From assembly GCA_947568835.1 (NCBI GenBank), contig OX387605.1:62001-126000 (forward strand): a DNA stretch of 64,000 bases, written 5' to 3'. Of this stretch, positions 21,540 to 32,958 are shown one piece after another. A program made the position numbers and the translations under genes. This stretch comes from Protonemura montana (Eukaryota > Arthropoda > Insecta > Plecoptera > Nemouridae). Below the pieces are notes generated by a model. The model searched no databases. It saw only the letters and a list, made by a program, of their open reading frames with translations, and was not told the origin of the DNA. Within the stretch, counting starts at the first letter, position 1. Each line of letters opens with the position of its first letter.

Positions 21540-22495
21540 GAAGACAGGTTGGAGGGATGAAAGTTAAGCAACACTGCGCTGGGTCGGGTATTGGATGGGT
21601 GACCATCATACACATGACCAGTTCTGTTCGGGAGAGAGGTTGGAGGGATGAAAGTTAAGCAACACTGCGATGGGTCGGGTATTGGATGGGTGACTATCAT
21701 ACACATGACCAGTTCTGTTCGGGAGAGAGGTTGGAGGGTTGAAAGTTAAGCAACACTGCGCTGGGTCAGGTATTGGATGGGTGACCATCATACACATGAC
21801 CAGTTCTGTTTGGGAGAGAGGTTGGAGGGATGAAAGTTAAGCAACACTGCGCTGGGTCAAATATTGGATGGGTGACCATCATACACATGACCAGTTCTGT
21901 TTGGGAGAGAGGTTGGAGGGATGAAAGTTAAGCAACACTGCGCTGGGTCAGGTATTGGATGGGTGACCATCATACACATGACCAGTTCTGTTCGGGAGAG
22001 AGGTTGGAGGTATGAAAGTTAAGCAACACTGCGCTGGGTCAGGTATTGGTTGGATGACCATTATACACATGACCAGTTCTGTTCGGGAGAGAGGTTGGAG
22101 GGATGAAAGTTAAGCAACACTGCGCTGGGTCAGGTATTGGTTGGATGACCATTATACACATGACCAGTTCTGTTCGGGAGAGAGGTTGGAGGGATGAAAG
22201 TTAAGCAACACTGCGCTAGGTCAGGTATTGGATGGGTGACCATCATACACATGACTAGTTCTGTTCGGGAGAGAGGTTGGAGGGATGAAAGTTAAGCAAC
22301 ACTGCGCTAGGTCAGGTATTGGATGGGTGACCATCATACACATGACCAGTTCTGTTTGGGAGAGAGGTTGGAGGGATGAAAGTTAGTACAGCAACTTCAC
22401 TCGCCTTGCTTATCAACCTCTCGACAGCATGGATTTGTGGAGGAATCGCGTTGTACCGTCCTTCGGAAGGGACGTTAAGCCGGTGGTCACCTTAG
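21540..22495 (+). mobile_element. 5S-derived SINE in gene B intron 2 (copy 4)
   Basis: About nine 91-bp head units on the plus strand, antisense to the host gene, then the body from about 22385 to GACGTTAAGCCGGTGG near 22485. The tail is truncated relative to the 15.4-kb copy. It occupies nearly the whole intron, from about 48 bases upstream of the third exon acceptor. Confidence 0.85.
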
Positions 22496-22556
22496 TGCTT
22501 ATGACTTTGAACTTCGTCAAGGACAGTTTTTTCTCTCAAAATGCAAGGATTTTAAA

Positions 22557-22587
22557 GCCCCCCCTCCCCCCCCCCCCCCTCCCCTCA
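22557..22587. repeat. Poly-C / poly-G run beside a splice donor
   Basis: An interrupted homopolymer C run on the plus strand (G on the minus strand) starts about 11 bases inside the intron after the 22604 donor. Confidence 0.9.
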
Positions 22588-22603
22588 CACGTGGTACACG
22601 TAC

Positions 22604-23559
22604 TGCGTCGTGGACGGTCGCACGCAGGCGCAGGTTGCTGCTGCTGCGATGTCCAGTGCTAGCGTCGCGACGCCGTCCTCTCGGAGGCGACGTGACTTCG
22701 CGTCCGAGCGTCGTCGGACCAACGCCACGTGGTGCGGGCGTCGGGGGCGTCGTCACGTGCCCGCCAATCAGAAAGCCTGGTCTTTTTTTCCCGGCGTCGC
22801 CATTACTCTTGTAGCCGTCTTCCTTTGTTCCGTTCGTCTCGACCCTCTCATCCTTGCTGTGGTACCCGTTCCTTGCCTCCACGGCGTCCTGCGAGACAAA
22901 CGCCTCCGCGCGATCTTCAGCCGTCGACCAGCGGCGACATGACTGCGTGGAGGGAGAGCTGCGCGTGTTGAACGCGCGCAGCGGCTGCGCAGACCCGCCT
23001 GCGCGGCTGCCCATCAGCAGCGCATGCGTGTTACCTGGATAATCAGGCGCCGGCTCGTGGGGCCAGGGCAAGGAGGCGGGGCTTCGAGGGCTCACTAGTG
23101 GAGGATCGTCGTAGTCCTCGACTCGCTCAAGGTCGCCAGATGGCGTCGCGGCGTCGAGGGCGTCCAGCGTCAACGAACGCGACGCCCCTTCTCCTGGCGC
23201 TGGGACGTAGAAGCGTGACGCGCCGGCGTCACCTGCTAAGACGACGCCCTCCATGTGACATGCAGAGGTGGCCCGGCGTCTGCGCAGACCTGCGTGCATG
23301 CGGCGCAGCTTCGTGCGCAGCAACAGCTGCACCTCGGGGAACATCGTGTCTCGTCGGCCGGCTTCGGCTGCGCTCGGCTCGATCTCTGATGACGTCAGAG
23401 TGGGGACGATGGCTGCTGGAGGAGCTGCGTCACGCGCAGCTGGGAGCAGTGGCTCATGCGCAGTGGCGGGCTGCGCAGCAGTGGGATGCGTGAAGGAGGC
23501 GCAGCGACGGCGCAGGCGCCGCCAGCGCTGCGAGATACTTTTATTCCAGACGGCGAGGT
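22604..23559 (-). CDS. Gene B second exon: large low-complexity basic and proline-rich region
   Basis: This 956-nt exon has acceptor TTATTTCCAG at 23560-23569 and donor GTACGT at 22598-22603. It opens with LAVWNKSISQRWRRLRRRC, an amphipathic basic stretch, then alanine and proline-rich sequence, MFPEVQLLLRTKLRRMHAGL, an acidic patch VEDYDDPPLVSPRSP, and a long polar, likely disordered tail. No catalytic or known domain was recognised. The frame is open for all 318 codons, GC-rich and CpG-rich, unlike the AT-rich introns, and its phases fit both neighbours. A CRE-like TGACGTCA at 23390-23397 lies within the coding sequence. Confidence 0.82.
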
Positions 23560-23784
23560 CTGGAAATAATTGGAATTGGAAGATCAGCTGACAGTTCGTT
23601 GCCTAGCAACAGCAGGAGGCACGTGACGGGACCTGAGTTCAACAACAAGTTGTAGAGGCTACGTAAACCTTGACATCTTATTAATTCTTCTAACAACAAC
23701 TGAACCTTATGTTTACATTTTCAAACTTCAATACTCGTGACGCATACGTGACCGGGCGAGAGCCTGGAGCCCCAGCATTCACCT

Positions 23785-24080
23785 ACCTCCAGGAGAGCCC
23801 AGGAGTGCCCAGGAGTGTCCAGGAGTGTCCAGGAGTGTCCAGGAGTGTCCAGGAGTGTCCAGGAGTGCCCAGGAGTGCCCAGGAGTGCCCAGGAGTGTCC
23901 AGGAGTGTCCAGGAGTGTCCAGGAGTGCCCAGGAGTGCCCAGGAGTGCACAGGAGTGCCCAGGAGTGCACAGGAGTGCCCAAGAGTGCCCAGGAGTGTCC
24001 AGGAGTGTCCAGGAGTGTCCAGGAGTGCCCAGGAGTGCCCAAGAGAGCCCAGGAGTGCCCAGGAGTGCCCAGGAGTGCTG
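23785..24080. repeat. 10-bp tandem array (CCAGGAGTGT type)
   Basis: About 29 copies, with GTGTCC and GTGCCC variants alternating in blocks. Located in intron 1 of gene B. Confidence 0.95.
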
Positions 24081-24300
24081 GACACCCGGCTCCAACTCTA
24101 GCGAGCTACTAGCGATGACCGACTACTCGGGAATGGTATGAGATATTGTAAAGACGCGAGGGGACGCGTCAAGGACGCAGGTGCGATGAGCTTGCACCGG
24201 AAGTGACGACATGCACTCAGCCGAGACCTGCAGTCGGCTTGACTCGAGTGACCTCGGCTTGCATCGACTTGCCGCTGAGTTCGAATCCAGAACATTAAGT

Positions 24301-24620
24301 TTGACATGGCTTGACATGGGTTGACATGGCTTGACATGGCTTGACATGGCTTGACATGGCTTGACATGGCTTGACATGGCTTGACATGGCTTGACATGGG
24401 TTGACATGGGTTGACATGGGTTGACATGGCTTGACATGGCTTGACATGGCTTGACATGGCTTGACATGGCTTGACATGGGTTGACATGGCTTGACATGGC
24501 TTGACATGGCTTGACATGGCTTGACATGGCTTGACATGGCTTGACATGGGTTGACATGGCTTGACATGGCTTGACATGGCTTGACATGGCTTGACATGGC
24601 TTGACATGGCTTGACATGGG
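24301..24620. repeat. 10-bp tandem array (TTGACATGGC type)
   Basis: 32 copies with GGC or GGG endings. The reverse strand reads as repeated short peptides, which are not a gene. Confidence 0.96.
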
Positions 24621-25035
24621 TAACCATTGGTATTAGTAATACCTCTAGTAAAGACACACTTCTGACCAGACAGCAGCAAGACTCTTGTCTGGCACGTGAC
24701 AGCTGTAAATGACAGCTTCCTGACGGCGCAGCTGAAAGACAGCTGTTAATGACAGCAGCAAGAACTCACAGTAGGTGATCAACTTGGGTGCCATCTAAGT
24801 GTGTGCGCGTTCATCCCCGTGTGCTGTTGGTGACGTCACGGCTAGGTGCAAGGCGGATAGAAGAACGAGACGATCAGAGCAAGTGCTGTCCCGAGACTGA
24901 GAGTTGGAGCGAATCATAAACTGGCAAGTGGAGACGCTAAGTGGACGCAAGGCGAGGTCATGTGACCCGATGGGAACCTGACGACCCGAGAGAGACTCGT
25001 GCCTCCTCATTCAGTCAATGCAACGACGCTACAAA
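24621..25035. other. Intronic spacer, no gene recognised
   Basis: Contains GACAGCT motifs repeated irregularly at about 24700-24760 and a CRE-like TGACGTCA at 24831-24838. Nothing else was recognised. Confidence 0.5.
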
Positions 25036-25790
25036 GACCAAAGTTAAGCAACACTGCACTGGGTCAGGTATTGGATGGGTGACCATCATACACATGACCA
25101 GTTCTGTTTGGGAGAGAGGTTGGAGGGATGAAAGTTAAGCAACACTGCACTGGGTCAGGTATTGGATGGGTGACCATCATACACATGACCAGTTCTGTTC
25201 GGGAGAGTGGTTGGAGGAATGAAAGTTAAGCAACACTGAGCTGAGTCAGGTATTGGATGGGTGACCATCATACACATGACCAGTTCTGTTTGGGAGAGAG
25301 GTTGGAGGGATGAAAGTTAAGCAACACTGAGCTGAGTCAGGTATTGGATGGGTGACCATCATACACATGACCAGTTCTGTTCGGTAGAGAGGTTGGAGGG
25401 ATGAAAGTTAAGCAACACTGTGCTGGGTCAGGTATTGGATGGGTGACCATCATACACATGACCAGTTCTGTTCGGGAGAGAGGTTGGAGGGATGAAAGTT
25501 AAGCAACACTGCGCTGGGTCAGGTATTGGATGGGTGACCATCATACACATGACCAGTTCTGTTCGGGTGAGAGGTTGGAGGGATGAAAGTTAAGCAACAC
25601 TGCGCTGGGTCAGGTATTGGATGGGTGACCATCATACACATGACCAGTTCTGTTCGGGAGAGAGGTTGGAGGGATGAAAGTTAGTACAGCAACTTCACTT
25701 GCCTTGCATATCAACCTCTCGACAGCATGGATTTGTGGAGGAATCCTGTTGTTCGTATTGTACCGTCCTTCGGAAGTGTTGTGGTTCTAG
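25036..25790 (+). mobile_element. 5S-derived SINE (copy 5)
   Basis: It starts AAAGTTAAGCAACACTGCAC, carries about seven 91-bp head units, then the body from about 25681 (GTTAGTACAGCAACTTCACT) to CCGTCCTTCGGAAG near 25785, where the tail is cut off. Confidence 0.85.
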
Positions 25791-26300
25791 TGTTGGAGAT
25801 GATTTGCCACCCGGCCGTGAGTCGTGTAAGTCGTGCTGTGTTTTGTTTCCAAGCGACGATCGTCCAGACTCAACATAAACCGATGAAATGAGTCACTGTC
25901 CACTTGAATGACAGACTATCAACTATTTAACAACGAGCTTTCAGTGACGCAAGCCGAGTCGAGATAACGTCAAGGAACAGACCTGCAGTTGTCTCTCTTT
26001 GGCCGACAAATCCTTGCCGCATCTTCCCATTGCAATAAACCTAGCCCTAGATTCCCTTGCATTGTGCGGGTGGGTCGGCCGTGTCGGGTGTCAGCCCCCT
26101 CCAGGGTCGCTCGGATGGGACGTTAGGGAGGAGTTTGCCTGGCACTGAGATGCCTAGCGATACAACGGTGAGAACCAAGAAACCGACCGGCGGATGTCTA
26201 GGCTTGGTGGAAGGTCACGCATCACTTGCCTACACGGTGCACGGGGACATGGACGCGCGAACAAAGGGACCGCTGTGACGCACGTCCTGCGACGCTGGGT
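25791..26300. other. Intronic spacer, no gene recognised
   Basis: A CGGATGGGACGTTAGG segment near 26113 resembles the SINE tail motif and may be an old fragment. The open frame 26057-26278 has no recognisable domain. Confidence 0.4.
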
Positions 26301-26775
26301 GTGCCCTAACCAGGCCCAAACATAACCTAACCAGGCCCAAACATAACCTAACCAGGCCCAAACATAACCTAACCAGGCCCAAACCTGACCTAACCTAACC
26401 AAACCTAACCAGGTCCAAACCTGACCTAACCAGGCCCAAACCTAACCTAACCAGGCCCAAACCTGACCTAACCAGGCCCAAATCTGACCTAACCTAACCA
26501 AACCTAACCAGGTCCAAACCTGACCTAACCAGGCCCAAACCTAACCTAACCTAACCTAACCTAACCAGGCCCAAACCTAACCTAACCAGGCCCAAACCTG
26601 ACCTAACCAGGCCCAAATCTGACCTAACCTAACCAAACCCTACCAGGCCCAACCCTGACCTAACCAAGCTCAAACCTAACCTAACCTAACCTAACCTAAC
26701 CTAACCAGGCCCAAACCTAACCAAACCAGGCCCAAACCTGACCTAACCAGGCCCAAACCTGACCTAACCCGACAA
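26301..26775. repeat. Compound AACCT / AACCAGGCCCAA repeat
   Basis: (TTAGG)n-like units on the minus strand, interspersed with CCAGGCCCAAACCTAACCTA units in an irregular higher-order order. Confidence 0.9.
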
Positions 26776-26944
26776 GGCCCGGTCCGACCCGACCTCTACA
26801 GGCCCGAAAATGAACTCTTCCCGATCGGGAACCACAAGGTTATTATATTCTGTTTCAGTCGATGACGCTCAGAAGCAATTGATTTACTCGCGTTGCGTTG
26901 GAAGCTGCAATCAAACTTTTACTAGACGAGTACAAGCACGCGCA

Positions 26945-27240
26945 TGCGTGGGATGGGTTACCAAGTTAAGCAACATCGTGCTGGCTGTGACTGGATGGGT
27001 GGCTTCTAGTCGTGAAGCATGTCAAGCAGCTGGCGCCAGTTATCGCAAGCTACGCATGACACATGGAAGACATGTGGCAGGCGCACCCTGCCACCAGTTG
27101 GGAGGCGTTCAAAGTGCTTTGGGAGTGCTGCGACCACACGCTCCGTCTAGAGTCCAGGACTCCCCCTCCTCCAAGTCAAAGATTACTACCTCCCAATAAG
27201 GAGCCTTGACATGCAAGGTGCATGGCACAGGATTCATTTC
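26945..27240 (+). mobile_element. Diverged single-copy 5S-like SINE head, possible older element
   Basis: GGTTACCAAGTTAAGCAACA followed by GGATGGGTGGC is 5S-like at the same two promoter blocks as the 91-bp family. The intervening and downstream sequence differs, and the head is not tandemly repeated. The downstream body (27000-27240) was not recognised. Confidence 0.5.
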
Positions 27241-27870
27241 ATATGTGGTGTTTAACATAGCACTGTTTTGACACCTGGCCATGTAGCACTGGTCAAATAG
27301 CGTCGGTGAATGAGTGGATGATGACAGGACGAAAAGGGTGGAGGGGAAACCCGGTGCCGGCCTGCGTAGCCTTCTCCTGTCAAAGGACGGTACAACGCGA
27401 ACAACAGGATTCCTCCACAAATCCATGCTGTCGAGAGGTTGATAAGCAAGGCAAGTGAAGTTGCTGTACTAACTTTCATCCCTTCAACCTCTCTCCCGAA
27501 CAGAACTGGTCATGTGTATGATGGTCACCTATCCAATACCTGACCCAGCGCAGTGTTGCTTAACTTTCATCCCTCCAACCTCTCTCCCGAACAGAACTGG
27601 TCATGTGTATGATGGTCATCCATCCAATACCTGACCCAGCGCGGTGTTGCTTAACTTTCATCCCTCCAACCTCTCTCCCGAACAGAACTGGTCATGTGTA
27701 TGATGGTCATCCATCCAATACCTGACCCAGCGCAGTGTTGCTTAACTTGCATCCCTCCAACCTCTCTCCCGAACAGAACTGGTCATGTGTATGATGGTCA
27801 TCCATCCAATACCTGACCCAGCGCAGTGTTGCTTAACTTGCATCCCTCCAACCTCTCTCCCGAACAGAAC
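27240..27870 (-). mobile_element. 5S-derived SINE with tail (copy 6)
   Basis: Minus orientation. The tail is at about 27250-27300 (GGCCAGGTGTCAAAACAGTG on the minus strand), the body at about 27390-27470, and about four 91-bp head units run to 27870. Its 5' head passes without a break into the 15-bp satellite. Confidence 0.83.
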
Positions 27871-28888
27871 TGGTCATGTGTATGATGGTCATGTGTATGA
27901 TGGTCATGTGTATGATGGTCATGTGTATGATGGTCATGTGTATGATGGTCATGTGAATGATGGTCATGTGTATGATGGTCATGTGTATGATGGTCATGTG
28001 TATGATGGTCATGTGTATGATGGTCATGTGTATGATGGTCATGTGTATGATGGTCATGTGTATGATGGTCATGTGTATGATGGTCATATGTATGATGGTC
28101 ATGTGTATGATGGTCATGTGTATGATGGTCATGTGTATGATGGTCATGTGTATGATGGTCATGTGTATGATGGTCATGTGTATGATGGTCATGTGTATGA
28201 TGGTCATGTATATGATGGTCATGTATATGATGGTCATGTGTATGATGGTCATGTGTATGATGGTCATGTGTATGATGGTCATGTGTATGATGGTCATGTG
28301 TATGATGGTCATGTGTATGATGGTCATGTGTATGATGGTCATGTGTATGATGGTCATGTGTATGATGGTCATGTGTATGATGGTCATGTGTATGATGGTC
28401 ATGTGTATGATGGTCATGTGTATGATGGTCATGTGTATGATGGTCATGTGTATGATGGTCATGTGTATAATGGTCATGTGTATGATGGTCATGTGTATGA
28501 TGGTCATGTGTATGATGGTCATGTATATGATGGTCATGTGTATGATGGTCATGTGTATGATGGTCATGTGTATGATGGTCATGTATATGATGGTCATGTA
28601 TATGATGGTCATGTATATGATGGTCATGTATATGATGGTCATGTGTATAATGGTCATGTATATGATGGTCATGTATATGATGGTCATGTATATGATGGTC
28701 ATGTATATGATGGTCATGTGTATAATGGTCATGTGTATGATGGTCATGTGTATGATGGTCATGTGTATGATGGTCATGTATATGATGGTCATGTGTATGA
28801 TAGTCATGTATATGATGGTCATGTGTATGATGGTCATGTATATGATGGTCATGTGTATGATGGTCATGTATATGATGGTCATGTATAT
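27871..28888. repeat. 15-bp satellite derived from the SINE head
   Basis: About 68 copies of TGTATGATGGTCATG. The same 15 bases occur once in each 91-bp unit of the adjacent SINE (GGTCATGTGTATGATGGTCA), and the last 91-bp unit runs straight into the array. Open frames in several frames are artefacts of the 15-bp period. Confidence 0.95.
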
Positions 28889-29102
28889 GTGTTTATGTTT
28901 CTTGTTGCTAGTCTATCAATGTGGGAGACTCGACCCACGAGACGCTGGTCCCCGTCACGCGTGCTAAATGCGGTCTATGCCTCCAGCCTGCGTGACGTCA
29001 TCCTACGGATCTCTCACCCGCGCTGCGTCATCGACAGCCCATCACGGCACGCGTCGACCTTGCCCCGAGTCGAACCCAGGACTAGTCTTGTCTGGTCCTA
29101 GT
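28889..29102. other. Spacer with a tRNA-like box B fragment
   Basis: CCGAGTCGAACCCAGGAC at about 29065-29082 reads as a tRNA T-arm / box B on the minus strand, probably a SINE remnant. A CRE-like TGACGTCA lies near 28991. Confidence 0.4.
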
Positions 29103-30746
29103 CTTGTTTAGTCAACTCGCTTGCTCTGTCAACTCGCTTGCTCTGTCAACTCGCTTGTTCTGTCAACTCGCTTGCTCTGTCAACTCGCTTGTTCTGTCAA
29201 CTCGCTTGTTCTGTCAACTCGCTTGCTCTGTCAACTCGCTTGTTCTGTCAACTCGCTTGTTCTGTCAACTCGCTTGTTCTGTCAACTCGCTTGTTCTGTC
29301 AACTCGCTTGTTCTGTCAACTCGCTTGTTCTGTCAACTCGCTTGCTCTGTCAACTCGCTTGTTCTGTCAACTCGCTTGTTCTGTCAACTCGCTTGTTCTG
29401 TCAACTCGCTTGTTCTGTCAACTCGCTTGTTCTGTCAACTCGCTTGTTCTGTCAACTCGCTTGTTCTGTCAACTCGCTTGTTCTGTCAACTCGCTTGTTC
29501 TGTCAACTCGCTTGTTCTGTCAACTCGCTTGTTCTGTCAACTCGCTTGTTCTGTCAACTCGCTTGTTCTGTCAACTCGCTTGTTCTGTCAACTCGCTTGT
29601 TCTGTCAACTCGCTTGCTCTGTCAACTCGCTTGCTCTGTCAACTCGCTTGTTCTGTCAACTCGCTTGCTCTGTCAACTCGCTTGTTCTGTCAACTCGCTT
29701 GTTCTGTCAACTCGCTTGTTCTGTCAACTCGCTTGTTCTGTCAACTCGCTTGTTCTGTCAACTCGCTTGTTCTGTCAACTCGCTTGTTCTGTCAACTCGC
29801 TTGTTCTGTCAACTCGCTTGCTCTGTCAACTCGCTTGTTCTGTCAACTCGCTTGTTCTGTCAACTCGCTTGTTCTGTCAACTCGCTTGTTCTGTCAACTC
29901 GCTTGCTCTGTCAACTCGCTTGTTCTGTCAACTCGCTTGTTCTGTCAACTCGCTTGTTCTGTCAACTCGCTTGCTCTGTCAACTCGCTTGTTCTGTCAAC
30001 TCGCTTGCTCTGTCAACTCGCTTGTTCTGTCAACTCGCTTGTTCTGTCAACTCGCTTGCTCTGTCAACTCGCTTGTTCTGTCAACTCGCTTGTTCTGTCA
30101 ACTCGCTTGTTCTGTCAACTCGCTTGTTCTGTCAACTCGCTTGTTCTGTCAACTCGCTTGTTCTGTCAACTCGCTTGTTCTGTCAACTCGCTTGTTCTGT
30201 CAACTCGCTTGCTCTGTCAACTCGCTTGTTCTGTCAACTCGCTTGTTCTGTCAACTCACTTGTTCTGTCAACTCGCTTGTTCTGTCAACTCGCTTGTTCT
30301 GTCAACTCGCTTGTTCTGTCAACTCGCTTGTTCTGTCAACTCGCTTGTTCTGTCAACTCGCTTGTTCTGTCAACTCGCTTGCTCTGTCAACTCGCTTGTT
30401 CTGTCAACTCGCTTGTTCTGTCAACTCGCTTGTTCAGTCAACTCGCTTGTTCTGTCAACTCGCTTGTTCAGTCAACTCGCTTGTTCTGTCAACTCGCTTG
30501 TTCTGTCAACTCGCTTGTTTAGTCAACTCGCTTGCTCTGTCAACTCGCTTGCTCTGTCAACTCGCTTGTTCTGTCAACTCGCTTGTTCTGTCAACTCACT
30601 TGTTCTGTCAACTCGCTTGCTCTGTCAACTCGCTTGTTCTGTCAACTCGCTTGCTCTGTCAACTCGCTTGTTCTGTCAACTCGCTTGTTCCGTCAACTCG
30701 CTTGCTCTGTCAACTCGCTTGCTCTGTCAACTCGCTTGCCCTGTCA
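29103..30746. repeat. 17-bp satellite
   Basis: About 96 copies of TGTCAACTCGCTTGTTC with a frequent T/C change (TTGTTC or TTGCTC). A 17-bp unit without plus-strand stops keeps all three frames open for 470 to 720 codons, so those frames are not genes. Confidence 0.97.
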
Positions 30747-31104
30747 ATGTTTCAGGCTTTGTTATTGACTCCTTCCCAAAACAAGGAGAGGAACATTCAT
30801 GGCACCAGGTCCAGGTCCGCACGCCACTGGCCGGAGAGAAATTGGCGATGGAAGATTTTGACAGAATATCAACGATAATTCATTGTAGTGGACGAGTTTA
30901 TAAACGATTGACAAACGATGTAATACTGCGTGTTAATGCGTGTCACCGTGACGTCACTACGTCTACTCGTCACTTCACGCATCCTGAAGTCACGCTGTTA
31001 TTTAGTCTCACGCACCTGCGTGGACCCCGTATATCAGTATCAACCGATAACATCACGAAGCGATCTGGAAGCGTGGAAGTCGGGCCACGTGGCCGGTCCC
31101 AGGA
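30747..31104. other. Intronic spacer, no gene recognised
   Basis: Contains a CRE-like TGACGTCA at 30949-30956. No exon was recognised. Confidence 0.45.
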
Positions 31105-31142
31105 GGGGGGGGGGGGGGGGGGGGGAGGGGGGGGGGGAGGGG
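31105..31142. repeat. Interrupted poly-G run
   Basis: Mostly G with a few A, directly next to a tRNA-derived SINE fragment. Confidence 0.95.
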
Positions 31143-31265
31143 TGAAAGCCCCCGAGACCCGGCATCGAACCCGGGACATCGCGCACAGAGGACACCGACC
31201 GGATGATTTATGCGCAACGCTTCGGCGCTCAGCGGAAGCAATCAGACCGGCACTGGGATCGAACC
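31143..31265 (-). mobile_element. tRNA-derived SINE fragment
   Basis: On the minus strand, two box-B-like motifs, GGGTTCGATCCC (near 31255) and GGGTTCGATGCC (near 31165), are separated by about 80 bases, as in a tRNA-headed SINE or an array of tRNA-like pieces. No complete cloverleaf was found. Confidence 0.5.
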
Positions 31266-32958
31266 CACACGTCCTGGCAGCTTGTTTCTATAAAGGAAGC
31301 TGACAGAGCTTGCACTGAGCAAGGCACTGGGATCGAACCCACACGTCCTGGCAGCTTGTTTCTATAAAGGAAGCTGACAGAGCTTGCACGAAGCAAGGCA
31401 CTGGGATCGAACCCACACGTCCTGGCAGCTTGTTTCTATAAAGGAAGCTGACAGAGCTTGCACGAAGCAAGGCACTGGGATCGAACCCACACGTCCTGGC
31501 AGCTTGTTTCTATAAAGGAAGCTGACAGAGCTTGCACTGAGCAAGGCACTGGGATCGAACCCACACGTCCTGGCAGCTTGTTTCTATAAAGGAAGCTGAC
31601 AGAGCTTGCACTGAGCAAGGCACTGGGATCGAACCCACACGTCCTGGCAGCTTGTTTCTATAAAGGAAGCTGACAGAGCTTGCACGGAGCAAGGCACTGG
31701 GATCGAACCCACACGTCCTGGCAGCTTGTTTCTATAAAGGAAGCTGACAGAGCTTGCACGAAGCAAGGCACTGGGATCGAACCCACACGTCCTGGCAGCT
31801 TGTTTCTATAAAGGAAGCTGACAGAGCTTGCACTGAGCAAGGCACTGGGATCGAACCCACACGTCCTGGCAGCTTGTTTCTATAAAGGAAGCTGACAGAG
31901 CTTGCACTGAGCAAGGCACTGGGATCGAACCCACACGTCCTGGCAGCTTGTTTCTATAAAGGAAGCTGACAGAGCTTGCACTGAGCAAGGCACTGGGATC
32001 GAACCCACACGTCCTGGCAACTTGTTTCTATAAAGGAAGCTGACAGAGCTTGCACTGAGCAAGGCACTGGGATCGAACCCACACGTCCTGGCAGCTTGTT
32101 TCTATAAAGGAAGCTGACAGAGCTTGCACTGAGCAAGGCACTGGGATCGAACCCACACGTCCTGGCAGCTTGTTTCTATAAAGGAAGCTGACAGAGCTTG
32201 CACTGAGCAAGGCACTAGGCTCGAACCCACACGTCCTGGCAGCTTGTTTCTATAAAGGAAGCTGACAGAGCTTGCACGGAGCAATGCACTGGGATCGAAC
32301 CCACACGTCCTGGCAGCTTGTTTCTATAAAGGAAGCTGACAGAGCTTGCACTGAGCAAGGCACTGGGATCGAACCCACACGTCCTGGCAGCTTGTTTCTA
32401 TAAAGGAAGCTGACAGAGCTTGCACTGAGCAAGGCACTGGGATCGAACCCACACGTCCTGGCAGCTTGTTTCTATAAAGGAAGCTGACAGAGCTTGCACT
32501 GAGCAAGGCACTGGGATCGAACCCACACGTCCTGGCAGCTTGTTTCTATAAAGGAAGCTGACAGAGCTTGCACGAAGCAAGGCACTGGGATCGAACCCAC
32601 ACGTCCTGGCAGCTTGTTTCTATAAAGGAAGCTGACAGAGCTTGCACTGAGCAAGGCACTGGGATCGAACCCACACGTCCTGGCAGCTTGTTTCTATAAA
32701 GGAAGCTGACAGAGCTTGCACTGAGCAAGGCACTGGGCTCGAACCCACACGTCCTGGCAGCTTGTTTCTATAAAGGAAGCTGACAGAGCTTGCACTGAGC
32801 AAGGCACTGGGATCGAACCCACACGCCCTGGCAGCTTGTTTCTATAAAGGAAGCTGACAGAGCTTGCACGAAGCAAGGCACTGGGATCGAACCCGCACGT
32901 CCTGGCAGCTTGTTTCTATAAAGGAAGCTGACAGAGCTTGCACGAAGCAAGGCACTGG
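31247..32958. repeat. 74-bp tandem array carrying a tRNA box B
   Basis: About 23 copies with anchor GGCACTGGGATCGAACCCAC. The minus strand carries GGGTTCGATCCC, an exact match to the tRNA box B / T-loop consensus, in almost every unit. The rest of the unit (GGAAGCTGACAGAGCTTGCA) does not resemble a tRNA 5' half. Variation is concentrated in the last bases (actgag, acgaag, acggag). Repeated 60-residue open frames in this array are artefacts. Confidence 0.93.

Noticed and set aside
22517-22603. Extension of the large gene B exon through poly-glycine
   Set aside because: The poly-G stretch follows a good GTACGT donor, and using that donor joins the next exon in frame with the PDZ region; reading through would end in a stop without a PDZ.
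29104-31303. Open frames up to 721 codons on the plus strand
   Set aside because: Frame artefacts of the 17-bp satellite; the three frames give the same peptide.
31247-32958. Possible tRNA gene cluster
   Set aside because: Only box B and the T-arm are present; no acceptor stem, box A or anticodon arm can be folded from the 74-bp unit.
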